64,000 nt of DNA from Macrostomum hystrix (Eukaryota > Platyhelminthes > Macrostomidae), in contig CATNEN010000039.1 of NCBI GenBank assembly GCA_950097015.1, positions 17,962,501 to 18,026,500 on the forward strand. The letters are read 5' to 3'. The notes beneath the pieces are model-generated. The model was not told where the DNA came from. It saw only the letters and a program-made list of their open reading frames with translations, and searched no databases. This document shows positions 43,632 through 56,669 of this stretch, one piece after another. The position numbers and the translations under genes are program-made. Position 1 is the stretch's first letter; every line of letters starts with the position of its first letter.

Positions 43632-45810
43632 GATTCGAACTTAAAACTTAACTGATAGTCAAGCTGGCACACATTCGTTTTTAGGTGCAGTCCAGTCGCA
43701 TTTGCTGCCTGCGAAATTACGCCAAAATTGGCCAAATATACAAAAAAATAAATACTTTAGAACCAGACTATCCAGTCAATATTTGTTTTGGCCCAATGCA
43801 GACAATAGAGGACGCCTCACGCTTAAACAATGGTAGCAACACTAAGTGCTGTTGACAATGTGTCACTCTGAAATGAAAAACAAAATTTTATTAAAAATCA
43901 TGGAATGCTTAGAAAAATTATTTCTTTAATAGGAACATCATATTATTTGCATTAGCTGAGAACAGATTTTGCTAAATCCTATTAGAAATTGCCTTTGGGA
44001 TACAACACAATAGGCATAGACTTGCCTAAATCTTTGGTGGTCAGCTAGACTGAGAATTTCTTATGAAAACAGATTGTGTAAAAGTTGCTTAAACATGAAT
44101 TTAAAAATTCTTGAATTTCATTTAGTTAGGCTTGCTTTATATAGGAATAATACCAACTGTTATAAAATAATAAATGCTATTTCTGTGTAAACTAGTTATT
44201 AGAAAAAAGTTACTAAAGCCATTTAGAAATTCTATTTACATACACATTGTGGGGTGGGTTTTCTCCAGTCCCAACCTGTTCAAGGCTAAAGATACAGGAT
44301 ATCAAAGACAAATACAAGTACAATCAGTCGGAACATTTATTCAGACTCCAGATATGGTGCCGGGGATTCAAGCTCTATATGTGTAGTATGTATAGCTTTA
44401 TACAGTTTACAGTAAAGAGCAGAGTACTATTTCTTGTTATGTTACTATGAGTTACACATTTCTATAAATTAGTCAACCAAAATATAGTATAGGAAGCTAC
44501 GGGAGGATATAGGAAGTTACATAGAGATTTAGTGAAAGATATAGATGTGACTATAAGTAGGCTATAGAGATTGGGGAAGTTTTAAAGTTATATATGCATA
44601 TAGATATTGCTCAATTTCGGTGATAACAACAAAGCTTTAGACCAAGCTCTGGATTGTAGTTTTAATAGCTAAGACCACTCAAATTACTTATTAGCAAATA
44701 ATAGGCAAGTTATAGAATATTAAGTCTGGTAGAGATAGGCCATTTAGATGGAAATGTTTCTAAGAAATTTACTGCATAAATTTACAACTTTCAGTTTTAC
44801 TATAAGATCTATTTTTGTTATGAGTTGTCCACTAGTTAGACTAAAAATTTTTATGGATACAGGTGACTGGAAGGAAGGAAAGGCAACTTGTGGTTTCATA
44901 CCAAGTTTAAATATAATAGTCAGAAGTCATTTTTTTATAAAAAAATGGGGACAATTACTCAGAGAATTCAAGAGGGAGAAGTAGAAAATATAGCTATACA
45001 CTTGAGATCATTGGTAACACTTTTCAGAAAGCCTACACTCAGAAATGTATATATATTATAACATAATAGGCTAGAACAACTAAATACACTACTTAGACTA
45101 ACTAAATATGCTACCCAGAATAACTAAATATGATACTTAGACTTACTAAACATAAGTCTACCAAACTAAATATGCTACCAAGAAATTCTTTAAAAAATAT
45201 AAAACACATTCTTGGAGACAAATTCTAAGAAAATATTGAAATGGCTGAGACATTTTATTAAAATGCCTTTGTAACAACATTTGTAGGATATTAAACAAGA
45301 AGAACTAGACGACTTTGGTGGCATCATAAGGAAAAAAGCTTAACAAAGAAGTATGGCATACAACAACTTTAAGTGGCACTGTGAAGATAAAGTTAGAGCA
45401 TTAATTAACCCTAGAAAAACTTTAGTGTCAAAATATCCTTAAAGTAAAAATTAAAGAGTTATTCTTTACCTTTAATCTTTAAAGTTATATATGGTCATAA
45501 TGAAAGGATTTTATTAATAGCAACCTAGAAACTAATTTCCATAGAAAATTTCATAACTACACATAATGCTAAATTTTAAAATGGTCTTAACAATATTTTT
45601 AAATCTAATTTATAACAAAATTTCCTAATTTACTAGAACAATTTGACCTTTAAAAAGACACTTAATGCTACATTGCTATGGTTCTATTAGTTTACCTGTT
45701 ATAATCTTATAAAATGGGTACCAATATCAGCTGGGGTGAGCAAGGGTAGGTGTGGTATCCATTAGTCCATGTACTGAATAGCTAAGCTGTATGCTATATA
45801 TCTAACAATA
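43632..45810. other. 5' flank of the giant gene and gene-poor DNA
   Basis: The first 250 bp should contain the promoter and 5' UTR of the giant gene; no TATA box stands out. The rest is AT-rich without supported exons. Confidence 0.4.
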
Positions 45811-46453
45811 GGGTAATGTATCATCAACCAAACAGTGTATCTTCAAAACCGAACAAGAATTTTGACTTCTTCCTTGGTCTCGTGCAAGACAGAAACAAGC
45901 TATTGTGTTTCACAGAACAACTAATTTCAAAGTTGAAGAAATTATCTACAAGCTGAGGCATCATGTGCAATGAAGCATTAAGAGGAAAGAAAGATATTGA
46001 TGTTTCAGTAGAAATTTTTATTGCAAAAGCATACTTTTTAACAACATTTTCTCAGTATGTACTTTAGATGAAGATTGTATGTGGTTGCTTGCCAATTAAA
46101 TGACCATAAATGTAGTTATTTATAGAGCATGAAAAATGCTTTCAAATTACATAATTCATGATAGTTCACTCCTTAAAATAAGATTAAACCACTCACTCAA
46201 ATTGTAAAACCAAACATCAAATTCTCTGTTTGGTTTGAAGATACATGAAAATCATTGTTCGGTTTTAGATAAAAAGCAGGAATAACTTTTTTCTATTTGA
46301 TAAAATAGCAAAAGCAGATACTTTTTAGAAAGATGTAACTGTTTTCTATAACTTGGCTTTTGATTTATCATCATATCTTAAATAGAAAATCTGTAGCTTA
46401 GGTTTGAAGTTAAAAAAATACACATTCTTGTTTGGTTGATGATACATTACCCT
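45811..46453. mobile_element. MITE-like element, 643 bp, with TA target duplication
   Basis: The left end GGGTAATGTATCATCAACCA (45811) is matched in reverse complement at the right end (to 46453). Both are flanked by TA, as in Tc1/mariner-type insertion. Internal pieces (TTGTTCGGTTTT, TTTGGTTTGAAGATAC) also recur inverted. There is no transposase, so it is non-autonomous. Confidence 0.8.
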
Positions 46454-49400
46454 ATCAAGGTCAAGGAATGTAGTCATATACTAAAATAGCTTCAAATATT
46501 TTATAATAGAGTACTTAGGATCATCCATAGTCCAGATCATGTAGTGCATGCTGGAAAATTCCGGCGTGTATTTGTTTTCAGCTAGCGTGTATGGCGTACA
46601 TTGGTATATACTTTAAGGGTTGGCATACACTTTGGCATGTAAGGTGTGCATGGCAATGGTGTAGCGTGTAATCGTACATTGCATTTAAAGAGATCAAATA
46701 TTTGTAGTATGTACTGTATGTACAATTACAAATATCAACCAATTATTAAACGGACTTTGCATGACTAAAACAATGTTCTGTTATCTGTAAAAACATTTTT
46801 AAATAAGTTTTGTAATTCGGACTATAAATACTATGTATTTATATACTATAGTATACTATAGTATGTCCCAGTTACTTGTTATAGCTAGCTTAAGGCAAGA
46901 TCAGCAAGCTGCCACTTAAATGTGATTAAAAAACTTTAATCATGGTACTTACTTATGTTACCTTATCCTCTGCATATTTTTTCAGCGGTCACAAATAATA
47001 ATACGCTAATATATGCCACAAAAATGCAGAAAATTCTTAACAATATGATTATTGATTTTACAGATAAATATTTTCAAAAAGTGAAATTTTGTTTGCTTTA
47101 AATAAAAATATCAATTTATGATAATAAATGCATATTAGGAGAGACTTAGATGTACCGAAAACGTTTATCATTTCTTACGAAACTAACGTATTGTTATTAA
47201 ACAATTTTATCTTTTGTTTTGATCAAAACAAGAAATTATAATAGAAAATTCGGTACAAATTTCAATCTTTAAAAAAACTTTGTTTGATAAATTCTAACTT
47301 TCTGAAGTTAAAATTATTATAAATTTTAAAGGCGTCATATTATTAGTTATAAATTGTTACCACCGGCAATTTTTGAAGCAAAGACTGGAACAAAATTTTT
47401 CCAAATTCACATGCATTTCTTTATAATTTACATACTGATGCTAATAACGTTTAGAAACGGTTTGAAATTGAAACTCATAACGTGCAAATAGCTCTATGTA
47501 AACTTTGCTGTACGAATGGCAGTTGTTGTTGTTGTTAAGAGGTTTGGGTCTAAGACCCGCGGGTCAGCCCTGGGAGGGGCTCTTCCGCTGTAGGTACTGT
47601 ATATTTATTGGATACGATTGACGAAAAATATTTTACACGATAAAAAAACGAATAGAAAATATTTTTTGGTATATTGAGTGCGCATGATTGGGATAAAAAA
47701 TGGGTCCTCACAAAGATTAGGACATCAGGATAAAAGAGGAAATCTAAGACAAGCGCATAGTACATATGAATTTGCAAAGCCTAGCCAACCCCTAAATTGG
47801 TTAGGGTATCGCATTTTCGCATTTGTAATTTAGCAGAAAGATTAGAGCTTAGTAATTAGATTGATAGCTTTTGGCGCATCGCAAGGGGAGCAGCCTAGGT
47901 GAGTTATAGGTAGATTGAGATTGTAGTGCGTTTTTTTCGCATTGGAGGGTTACAGAAAAATTGATGGAAAAAATTTATTTGAGAGTTTGTAGCTAGATTG
48001 GTAGTCCTGGCGCATCACACACAAGGGGAGCAGCCTAGGGTTTACATTGGTAAATTGATTTGACAGATTTACATTGGTAAATTGGTTTGACAGAAGAATT
48101 GATGGAAAAAAAGCTAGATTGATAGTCCTGGCGCATCACACACAAGGGGAGCAGCCTAGGGTTTACATTGGTGAATTGGTTTGGTTTGGTTTGTGTCCGC
48201 AAAAAACGACTCCGTATCGGAGGGCAAAGGGCATTGCAAATTTTTAGTAAAATAATCTAATGATCATTGAACTCTTAAAGTGATGCGAATTGGACTGGCA
48301 GGGCCTTGCAATTCTGAGCCAATACTGTCCCGTGCCCATAAACTAGCCTGAACCCTAAAAAAATGGTACTTTACCTTTCCAGTTCCGGCCCACTGTTAGG
48401 TAAACTGTCAGACACCCACCACCCCGCCTAATTTCTATAGCCTACTCTTGCCAAAAAAAAATGACCCCCCCAGCGGTTCTAAGCCTATTCAATTTCTTTC
48501 TAAATCACTTAGAGAACATCCTCCCCTGCCCTCTAAAGTGACAGTGACAACTGCCCTTTATACCAAATTATGCTTCAGCCAAATAATAAATCAACAAGCC
48601 CAAGCCCATACGCCCACCCCAATCTAGTTCAAGCTTGAAATCTTCGTAACTCAAAACTAGAAAACACTTCTCACCCCAATATCACCTACTTGCAGTAAGC
48701 TGGTAAGAAACTTGCCAAATGACCCAAAGGAATACCTGGATGGCTTAGTGTCTAGTGCCGGGACTTGTTATTTTTTTTCCCCACTTTTTTGCTTTTTTGA
48801 ATGGCAGTACATTATTAGTTTATGTATGTATAGTCGTATGCTGTTCGCTTCTGCAATTTACCGGTGACACATTTTTATTGACTAGGGCCTATAGTGGCAT
48901 CCGTAAATTTGTGTGCCTTTGACATAATCGCAGTATCTTTGCAAATTAAGGACCACAATAGTAGTTAGCCTTCACTATAGTCCTTATAAAATTTCATTTA
49001 TTAAATATCATTCTAAAATTCAGGTCAAATAGCATTTGCGTTTAAACGCATTCAGTAGGGCCTAACACGTTTTTAATTTAATTAAAACAAAAAATGTTTA
49101 GTCCTAATAAGACTTTTTTATTCTTAGGATTTGGCATAATACTTTTGAGATATTTGTTTGTTGTACTATTTTAGAATGTTTGTTTCTGTAACTAACAAAA
49201 CCGAAAAATCTGAAAATCAATTTTTTACCTTGGATGACAAAAAACGATGGATAAGATATTTTTTGCATCTAATTGCTTGCACAGTTTGCTTTTTATCTAT
49301 TTACAAACTTTTTATCTATAAATAAATATATTAAAAATCGCCGATTCTAGTTCGCAACTTTGCATTTATTTTTACACGTTTAAAAAATAGTTCGGCAGTA

Positions 49401-51389
49401 AATTGTGTCTTCTTTTTTTTAATTCTATAAAATCATAAATCATGTAGTCCGCAAATATTTTGTCAAGTAAAATAGTTAGGCTTAGTTTTATATTTGAACA
49501 TGTTTTATTTACTATTTTACTAGAATTGCAAATAAAACTTAATCTTCAGTTGTTACCTGGGTTTACACCTTTAAAATTGCATTGCATTTACATTTATTTT
49601 GTCATTAGGAGGATTTATAATTTTTGAGTTGCATTAAAACCTTATTGCATGCTTTAGTTGAGCACAAATTTTTTGCAACACTGTGAATACTCTAATTTAT
49701 TAAGCTTTGTGTTCACTAGATTGTTGTGTTTCTCAGAGAAATTTTTTTAACATTTTCATTTTCTATACTTCACTTTTCAAGGATAGGGGCCTAGTATTGT
49801 ACAACAGGCATACCACATTTCTATATATAAGTCATTTTATCAAGAAGGTTAACCCAAGAACAGCATTTTGTCAATAATAAAGTTTGACCATGTCATTTTG
49901 ATAAAATGACAGGTTAAATGACCAGCTCCCTTATTTCTCTATGCAAAACTGGGTATTTTCACATGTGTAACCAGTGAACCATCAGACTGTTTTGCTATGA
50001 TTTTGATAAAATATTTTGAGCTAAGCTGTCCTTGCCATGGCCAATTTATCATTTAACCTTATTGTGTAGCTATTGCTTGTCTACTTGTCTCAGTAATTGA
50101 TATATCTGACATTTTATATAGCCATATACCTTAGTCTCAAAGATGTAGTGTACGCCAGAATTCCTCCAGTGTACACCATGGCTTAGTCCAATTTGGTGTA
50201 CAGTTTCTGGCATACAAAATCTCTGAAAAAAATGTAATGGCACACAAGTCTACAAGTAACAACTGGACAACTGCAACTTTAATTGGTGTACAGTATTATA
50301 AAAGCCTAACAAAATATAACTCGTAAGATAATGTAAGACATTTTAATATTTTATATTCTCTGCTAGCAAATATATAAGTTTGTTTTGTAATAAAAAACAA
50401 AAATAAGAAAAATGTCAGCAAATAAAATGTAATGATGATTACAGAGTTTGCAGAAGTGAATTAGTTTCTTTTGTTTTACTTTTATCATGCATTTCTTTTT
50501 ATTAATAATTGCTTTGATTGAAACATATTTTTTACATATTGTACATTTACTTGGCATTCAACGGTGAAAAACATTGGCATATAACAGTTTACAGTACATT
50601 TTATTGTACTTTCTGCCTCAGGCATACACAGAGCATGATCAAGACTATAGGCCATATATTCATTTATATTTATTTCAGTCTGCTTTTGGGCATTATTAAT
50701 AATCCAAGTTTAATAGGTTTCTAAGGAATAAATATGAATGTTCTTTTTATGCTTGTGTATTGTACCAATGCAAACATATTGCTTTTCTTCTCTTTCCTCT
50801 TATATATTTATATTATTATTTTCATTTTCACATTAAAAATACTTATTGAAACAACTGTTTTGTAATAAAACTAAATTTCAGAAAAAATTTCCTATTTCCA
50901 AGAAAGATATCAGCTTTTAAAATTCAAATCACTCTACGTCAGGCTTTTATGGGGGATTTTACTTTAGTCAAAATTCTAATGCCTATTAGCCCTAATAGAT
51001 TGTTAGTATTTTAGAGTTATAAATCTCAATAAATCACTAGTTTGTTCATGCTTTATAGAGAAATTATATTTTCTTATGTGTAGCTACTTACCATGACTCA
51101 TAAAACTACCTCCTCATCCACAGATAGTACATAACCTTAAAGGAAGACTTTGTGAAAAAATTGTATAAAATTTCTCTAAATGCCATTTTTTAAGATTCTG
51201 TATATATTTTCATCAATTTAGTTGTCGTTTGTAGCATTAGTCAAGATAATAATGGTTGTTTAACCCACACCCTGGCTTTGGCTAAAACTGATTTGCAATA
51301 AGTATTTGCAGATGACCGAGATGTGTAAGTTAGTCGTGTTTTTTGGGAATGTTACTACATTAAGTGGTATGTTTTTTTCAGAATTTTAA
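46454..51389. other. Gene-poor AT-rich DNA, 4.9 kb
   Basis: I see no exons with matched splice sites. Contents: a dispersed repeat at 47523-47600 related to 11732-11805 (TTGTTGTTGTT, then CCCGCGGGTCAGCC), an approximately 120-bp tandem triplication at 47870-48190, and a moderately GC-rich unclassified block at 48230-48760. Confidence 0.45.
47870..48190. repeat. Three tandem copies of a ~120-bp unit
   Basis: Each copy contains TGGCGCATC, then AAGGGGAGCAGCCTAGG; copies 2 and 3 are nearly identical and continue into TTTACATTGGT(A/G)AATTG. Copy 1 is more diverged. Confidence 0.8.
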
Positions 51390-54384
51390 ATGCATCACAG
51401 TGCCAGTGACTTGCAAACAATTGCACATCCTCAACAGCATCAGCTGTCATCAGGAGTTGGTGCACACTACTATATTTGCATATGTGGTAATCTCAATCCA
51501 GACCTGTTTGCCAAGCTGGATTGCTTTACACCAAAACGAGATGCAATTTCCAATACCTACATGCGAGTTTGCAAATTGTGTCAGTTTCCTGTTGCTGAGA
51601 GAGAAGGCTATGCCTACTGCCCAATGTGCAATCACGAGTCTGAAAGCTCATTTCGACGGCTATCTCTGCGTCCAGGTGACCAAATAACTCTGTGTTTGGT
51701 GTGCAACTCTGCAGTTGCTACAGCTTTAATCGAAGCATTCTTCAATCTTATAGACTGTCAAACAGCCCAGTTGAAATCCGTGTCATTGTCTGATCTGAAT
51801 CTCTGTTCAGACAATAAGCATCGAGACGATAGTCTTTGTCCCCAATGCACTTTAGGCAGGTTAAAATTCTCTCTTGATATTATCAGTGACCAAGTTGCAC
51901 CTGGAAAACTGTTGTCTTCGGCTTCATACCTTCAGCTAGTGGTTACCTGTTCAAGTTGCAGTGCCACCTATATACTCTTGGATGAGCCAGCAGTCTCTAC
52001 TAGTGTCGCTAGTTGTCAAGGCAACGGTGCTAAACAAAATGAGCAAACTGTTAACCAGCTAGGCCATAATGATGTGAGCAGTCTGGACTGTCTTATTGCG
52101 CCATATCTATGCGATCGTTGTCCAGGCTCCAGCTTTGACAAACTGCACCCTGTTGATCATCGACGAGGTGGCAATTCTGTTTCTGCATCGAAAATGGTGA
52201 TCAAGTCAACAAAAGTTGCGAAAGCTGAGCAGGACGAAGAGTACGAGTCTTTGTACTGCGTTAGGTGAGACCCGAGTTAAGTTAACTTAAGTAAACCCAA
52301 GTTCACTGCCATTGATTTATGGTATGTGTGGCTGAATGTAGGTCAGTTCATTTATTAGAGTATAGCAATGGAGGAATAAACAAAACAAAAGCAATTAAGC
52401 CAGGCGATTTCGGGTTTAAGGGCCCCCGCCATTAATAGTGTACGTACGCTTACGCTCTACGTATTGCAACATCTCAAGAAGCGTTTTACTTCGTCACTAT
52501 CTTAGCTGTGAGTCGGTCATACCATTGTACGTGAACGATCAGAGTGGCGGCCCGGCCACCCTAGCCGATTTGCGCCGCTGTGTACAGCCTCGATACTCCA
52601 CTGGGCGTGCTGGGCAGCCAATTGAGCTTGAGCTAATCACAGATGCCAGACAGTTACAACCTGGAGATCACGTGTGTTTTCCGCGAAAAGGCGGCGTTTA
52701 TTGGCATCATGGCATTGTGGCATCAATTGATCGGTCCACTGGCGACAATCAGTCGGGTAGGTGTTAAGGTTATGCGTAAGGTTATTCATAAAATTATTGA
52801 ATTGTATGGAGAACTGAACTTAACACTCGTGTGTGATAGCTGCCTAGATGCTACTTCGGTATTCGTCTGCCCATACCGGTTCAGATCGGCTAGTTAGTTT
52901 AACTTCCCGTTAAACTAATAAGCAAAGTTAGTTCATCTCCCAACTAAGGCAATCATTTTGATGTCTTCTTACACATTGAAGCCGGCTACAGCCTACTGCA
53001 CTATAACAACTACACTGAGGCGGACGTCAGCAAAACCAACTCCTGGTGGCAGTGGCTGTCTCACCTGAGTCGCCTTCGCACTGCAAAAGGCGTGGTCCGG
53101 GTAGACAGCATGGACCTGGTGAAGGAGCCACGCACCTTTCGATTGACTTATCACAATCTGGACTGCTATCCACCTGACATGGTTGTCCAAAGGGCCCTGT
53201 CCCAGTTATTAGCCACTAATTATAATCTCTTGGGTGAGAATTGCGAACACCTGGCTGTATGGGCAAAGTCTGGCGAGGCGCGTAGTCTGCAGGTAAAGTT
53301 TTAAATCTTTCTGTTTGACGTTCTGTTCCTAGCAATCTTCATTTAGTTTCCTGAAATGGTTCCTTAGTTTTTATTCAAATCATTAGAGCATTTTGCCATG
53401 ACAGTTGCTTTTCTAGAATGTTCTTGTGGTAAAGACTCGTTCGAATGGCCATCAAGCAAAACTAGAACACACAATTGTACAATATCTTGAAAGGCCATTC
53501 GTTAAAAAATTAAACATCCGTTCACTACAAACAAGCGTGTGAACAAGCCTTAGCTCCTACATTTACAGCTATTCATAAATTCATATTCATAACCTTTACT
53601 TAAATGTTAACAACTGTTTATATTTTTAACAAGTCCTACAAGTCTTACAAGTCCTAAGAAATATGAGACACCATTAGAAACATGTTAGCACACACTTGTC
53701 CTAGACTGGTCAGCACAAAACTGATCTCTTTATTTCGTAAAATTAATAGCTGCGTAAAGTGTAGTAATACAGGGTTAAGTGGTTTGTTAAATGACAAATT
53801 GAACCCCTTACGTTGAAGTCTCATTCCGACGCTCTGACCACCAGACCACACGCTTTGTTTAAAGTGCATGCATCAGTTTCGACAAAAAAGGCAGCCTTAA
53901 CTAGCTTGGACTTTTTGCCACTATTTTAATCAATAAAAAACTTTTAATTACACGTTAATTATTTATTATTCGCTAAATTAATTCTATTATTTAGGTCGAG
54001 AATATCCATCAACTAGTCTATCGTTTCGGGTCGCACGTGTTAGCGCTATCAAGAACCGCTAGCGGCCTCTCTAACCGGGTGAAACTGGCCGCCTCCGAGT
54101 CTCTGGATGCCCTGTTGAAGCTGCGCCAATGTGTCACAGATCTGATGAAGCAGCGAATCAGCCCCTTAATGTTCAGCCGTCGTCTATGGCGCATGCTGAT
54201 TCGCACAGCTTTTGTAATGGCCACGTCAACTTTGCTGCGTCTAATTGTACCCAACGCGCCGGGTGTCATTTCCCAGCAAGCTGCTACAGGAGTTGGTGGT
54301 GCTCTGGGTGGCGCCGTAGCCGACATGCTTCTCCCTGAGACAGTCGAATCAGCTGCTGGTGATACGGCCAGTGGCACTGCTTAA
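51390..54384 (+). CDS. LRAT-domain protein with multi-CxxC zinc-binding N-terminus, 619 aa
   Basis: Four exons: 51390-52264, 52506-52756, 52949-53292 and 53995-54384; phases agree and total 1860 nt. The ATG follows a TTTTTTTCAG acceptor by 10 bp, so a 5' UTR exon or trans-spliced leader is likely. Residues 1-300 hold at least seven CxxC pairs (CKLC, CPMC, CLVC, CPQC, CSSC, CDRC, CVSC), typical of several zinc ribbons. One CxxC is completed across the first splice junction. Residues about 345-490 form an LRAT/NlpC-P60-like thiol fold: GDHVCFPRKG, then YWHHGI (His359/360) and the LGENCEH motif with nucleophile Cys474. LRAT relatives are acyltransferases or phospholipases. The C-terminal 130 residues contain a helical, partly hydrophobic segment and a Gly-rich stretch (GVGGALGGAVADM), possibly membrane-associating. 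The acceptor chosen for exon 3 is TAAG at 52948; a second AAG at 52980 would shorten the product by about 11 residues. Confidence 0.85.
53690..53860 (-). mobile_element. Diverged SINE copy in the last intron of the LRAT gene
   Basis: On the minus strand a tRNA-like head (GGTCTGGTGGTCAGAGCGTCGGA, read in two parts around the A box) and a weakened B box (GGTTCAATTTG) are followed by CCACTTAACCCTGTATTACT. This matches the ACACTTAACTCTGCATTGCT body of the full copies. Confidence 0.65.
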
Positions 54385-55652
54385 GGCAGTGGAAGCTGTT
54401 TTGACAAAAAATCGTTAAATATCTCAATAAATTTTAATCGATATAGTAATGCTGAGCTTCTTAGAAGTGTTATGAAGTGAAGTAGGTGGTGTATATTTAA
54501 ATATATTTTCAGTTAATATTATAAAATTCTCATTTTCTTGAAAAAGAGCAAGTGACGCCTTTCTATATGTACTTGTAGCAGACCTCTCAGCTCTCTCTCT
54601 ATTTTTTGGATTTGGGATTGGTGAGCTGAGTATTTAGGGGGGTGTAAGTGTTGAGGGTTAGAATAGGTATTTTCCACGCTGTTTGGGTTATACCTAAGGA
54701 AGCGCTAATGCCCGAGCGGCAAGACACTAGCTACTAACAATGGGAGAAGAATCTACTACTGCTGGCACGAAGGCTTAGGTCACTGATCTGGGGCACAGTC
54801 CGTAGGGCGTATCAGGATGGATCGAAGTTGCCTGGTGAACGTCCTTCGCACTCTCAGTAGTTTTATTAGGGTATAAAGGCGGAGTTTTGTGACTTCAGGG
54901 GGGTATTTAGGGAACTTTAGGTGGGATCTTAAGGCGGTATATTGGAGTTTCAAAGGGATCATGTAATAGGGTGGATTTAGGTGACGAAGGCCGACTCGGC
55001 ATTATTTTCTTCTCTGTATATTTATACCAAAATTAGGGTGGGTGCATGTCCCGCTTGAGTGCGCATACAACGAACAAAGAGCGCTGCGTGAGGTTACGAC
55101 AAATAGCTAGCGCGTGAGAAAAAGTGGCGGGAATTCAAAATGAAAGTGTCCTAATTATTCACTGCCTCATACTGTACACAAGGGCGTTGAGTAGCAGGAT
55201 GAATTACCGCGCAACAAAGTCATTGAGCTCGGTTCATCGCCGAGGCCATATTTATATATGGCGCAGCCGCAAAGAAAAGTCTTGGGGTTTTAATTCTTAT
55301 GTTGCTGGGGGCATTAGTTCTGTGCTGCTGGGGGAACGGTTCACTGCTTTTAGGGGGCATTAGTTTTTTGCCCCAGCAACAAAGAACTAATGCCCCCAGC
55401 AGCAGAGAGCAAATGCCCGCAGAGTATAAAAGTACCATTTACATCCTTGATGGCCAAACTTCAAGGGACTGAAAGTTTACACTACCTACCTGACTAGACT
55501 TATGTATGCAAAGTCTAGCTGCCTTAATATGTTCGAATGTTTAATACGCCTCTAACTCAGGTAGGCCAGAGACAAACGAAATAAATGCGCTATACGAACT
55601 TTTACAGGTCAGATTATAAAACGCACGTTGCAATTTATTTATTGTATACTAT
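54385..55652. other. Intergenic between LRAT gene and GPATCH11
   Basis: Tail-to-tail spacing of two genes. It holds an imperfect inverted repeat at 55303-55405 but no supported gene. Confidence 0.5.
55303..55405. repeat. Imperfect inverted repeat (hairpin)
   Basis: GGGGGCATTAGTTCTGTGCTG-type sequence on the left is mirrored by CAAAGAACTAATGCCCCCAG on the right. The arms also contain smaller repeats of the CTGGGGG/CCCCCAG box. Confidence 0.6.
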
Positions 55653-56669
55653 TTAACAATCGTCATGATTGGTCCGTTCAGGTCCTGGACAATCAGCTAA
55701 CAACTCGGCGTAGCAGCTATACTGCTGGCCGCACCATAGACAGAAAAAGTGCGACCGACGCAGATGATCCTCAATTAGACGCAGCTTCTCATCGGGACTA
55801 GGTTCGTCAGCACCATTCTCATATTCGTCTAGATCCTTATTATCATCGTTGGGGTCTGTGATCTCTGGCGGCCAGAACCATGAAGCAATAGGCTGTTGAG
55901 GAGAATCCTGAGCTTCTATTTCTGCCTCTGAGGCCAGTTTCATATCTAAACGTTTGCAAACGCGTTGCGCCTGCGCTAGATAGGCCTCCGCATCGGCTCG
56001 CGCGAATTTAGCGCTCATTCTTAGACGAAAATCTGCCGTTTTCGATCCGAGTTGGCCATCGACATGTTCAGCCGATGTTGAAGAGGAAGCTCCGGCAGAA
56101 GATCGCTTGCGGCTGACAGTCTGGGGCGCAAGATGGCCTAGGCCCAACCTAATTAATTTCAAAGCGGGATCAAAGTGCTTTTTAAAATAATTTTTTTGTC
56201 AAGAACAAGGTAACCGTAAAACTCCTGGCTTTTCTGGTGATAACAAACTCAAGAATGTCGCCGGTAAAGCTTTATTATCACCTGTTATTGTTACCAACCT
56301 GTCAGACTTGATGCTTAGCGGTACAGGCTCCAGGCGACCCTGTTCCCTCTTGCCCAGGCCGCGGCCAAACTGGTGACCCATGCGAAGCATCATCATTTCA
56401 GCTGTGGAAGGTCCAGCGAAATTGTCAGCTTGGGCAAATAGAGGTGTTTCTAAGGCGGTGTGAAAGGCTTCCGCCTCTTTTTCTCGCTTCAGCCTTTGTC
56501 TTTCTGCACGATTGGATGATCTGTCCTTGTTAACGCTTGTACTTTGCTTTGTCTGTTGTTGGCTTCCGGCGGAACTGGATGTTTTTAGGCGTAGGCCTGG
56601 TCGTACATCAGACAACTGGGCTAGGAAACTGTCTGACATAAAGTCTGGCAGGTCATCTGATTCTGACAT
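55653..56669 (-). CDS. GPATCH11: GPATCH11 (CCDC75) orthologue, G-patch plus DUF4187
   Basis: Two exons, 56669-56299 and 56148-55653, joined in phase 2 across a 150-bp intron (donor GTTGGT, acceptor ATTAG); 867 nt gives 288 aa. The ATG at 56669 begins MSESDDLPDFMSDSFL, matching the acidic family N-terminus with an MSD motif. A basic coiled-coil stretch (RAERQRLKREKEAE) precedes the G-patch (MMLRMGHQFGRGLGKREQG then RLEPVPL). The splice junction falls inside the family IKSDRLGLG motif. The C-terminus is the DUF4187 zinc-binding module: helix (AQRVCKRLDM), acidic linker, HLRRSHFFCLWCG and the terminal DCPGPERTNHDD. G-patch proteins act with DEAH-box RNA helicases in nuclear RNA processing; GPATCH11 is also reported at kinetochores. 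Length fits the family (about 280 aa). Confidence 0.93.
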
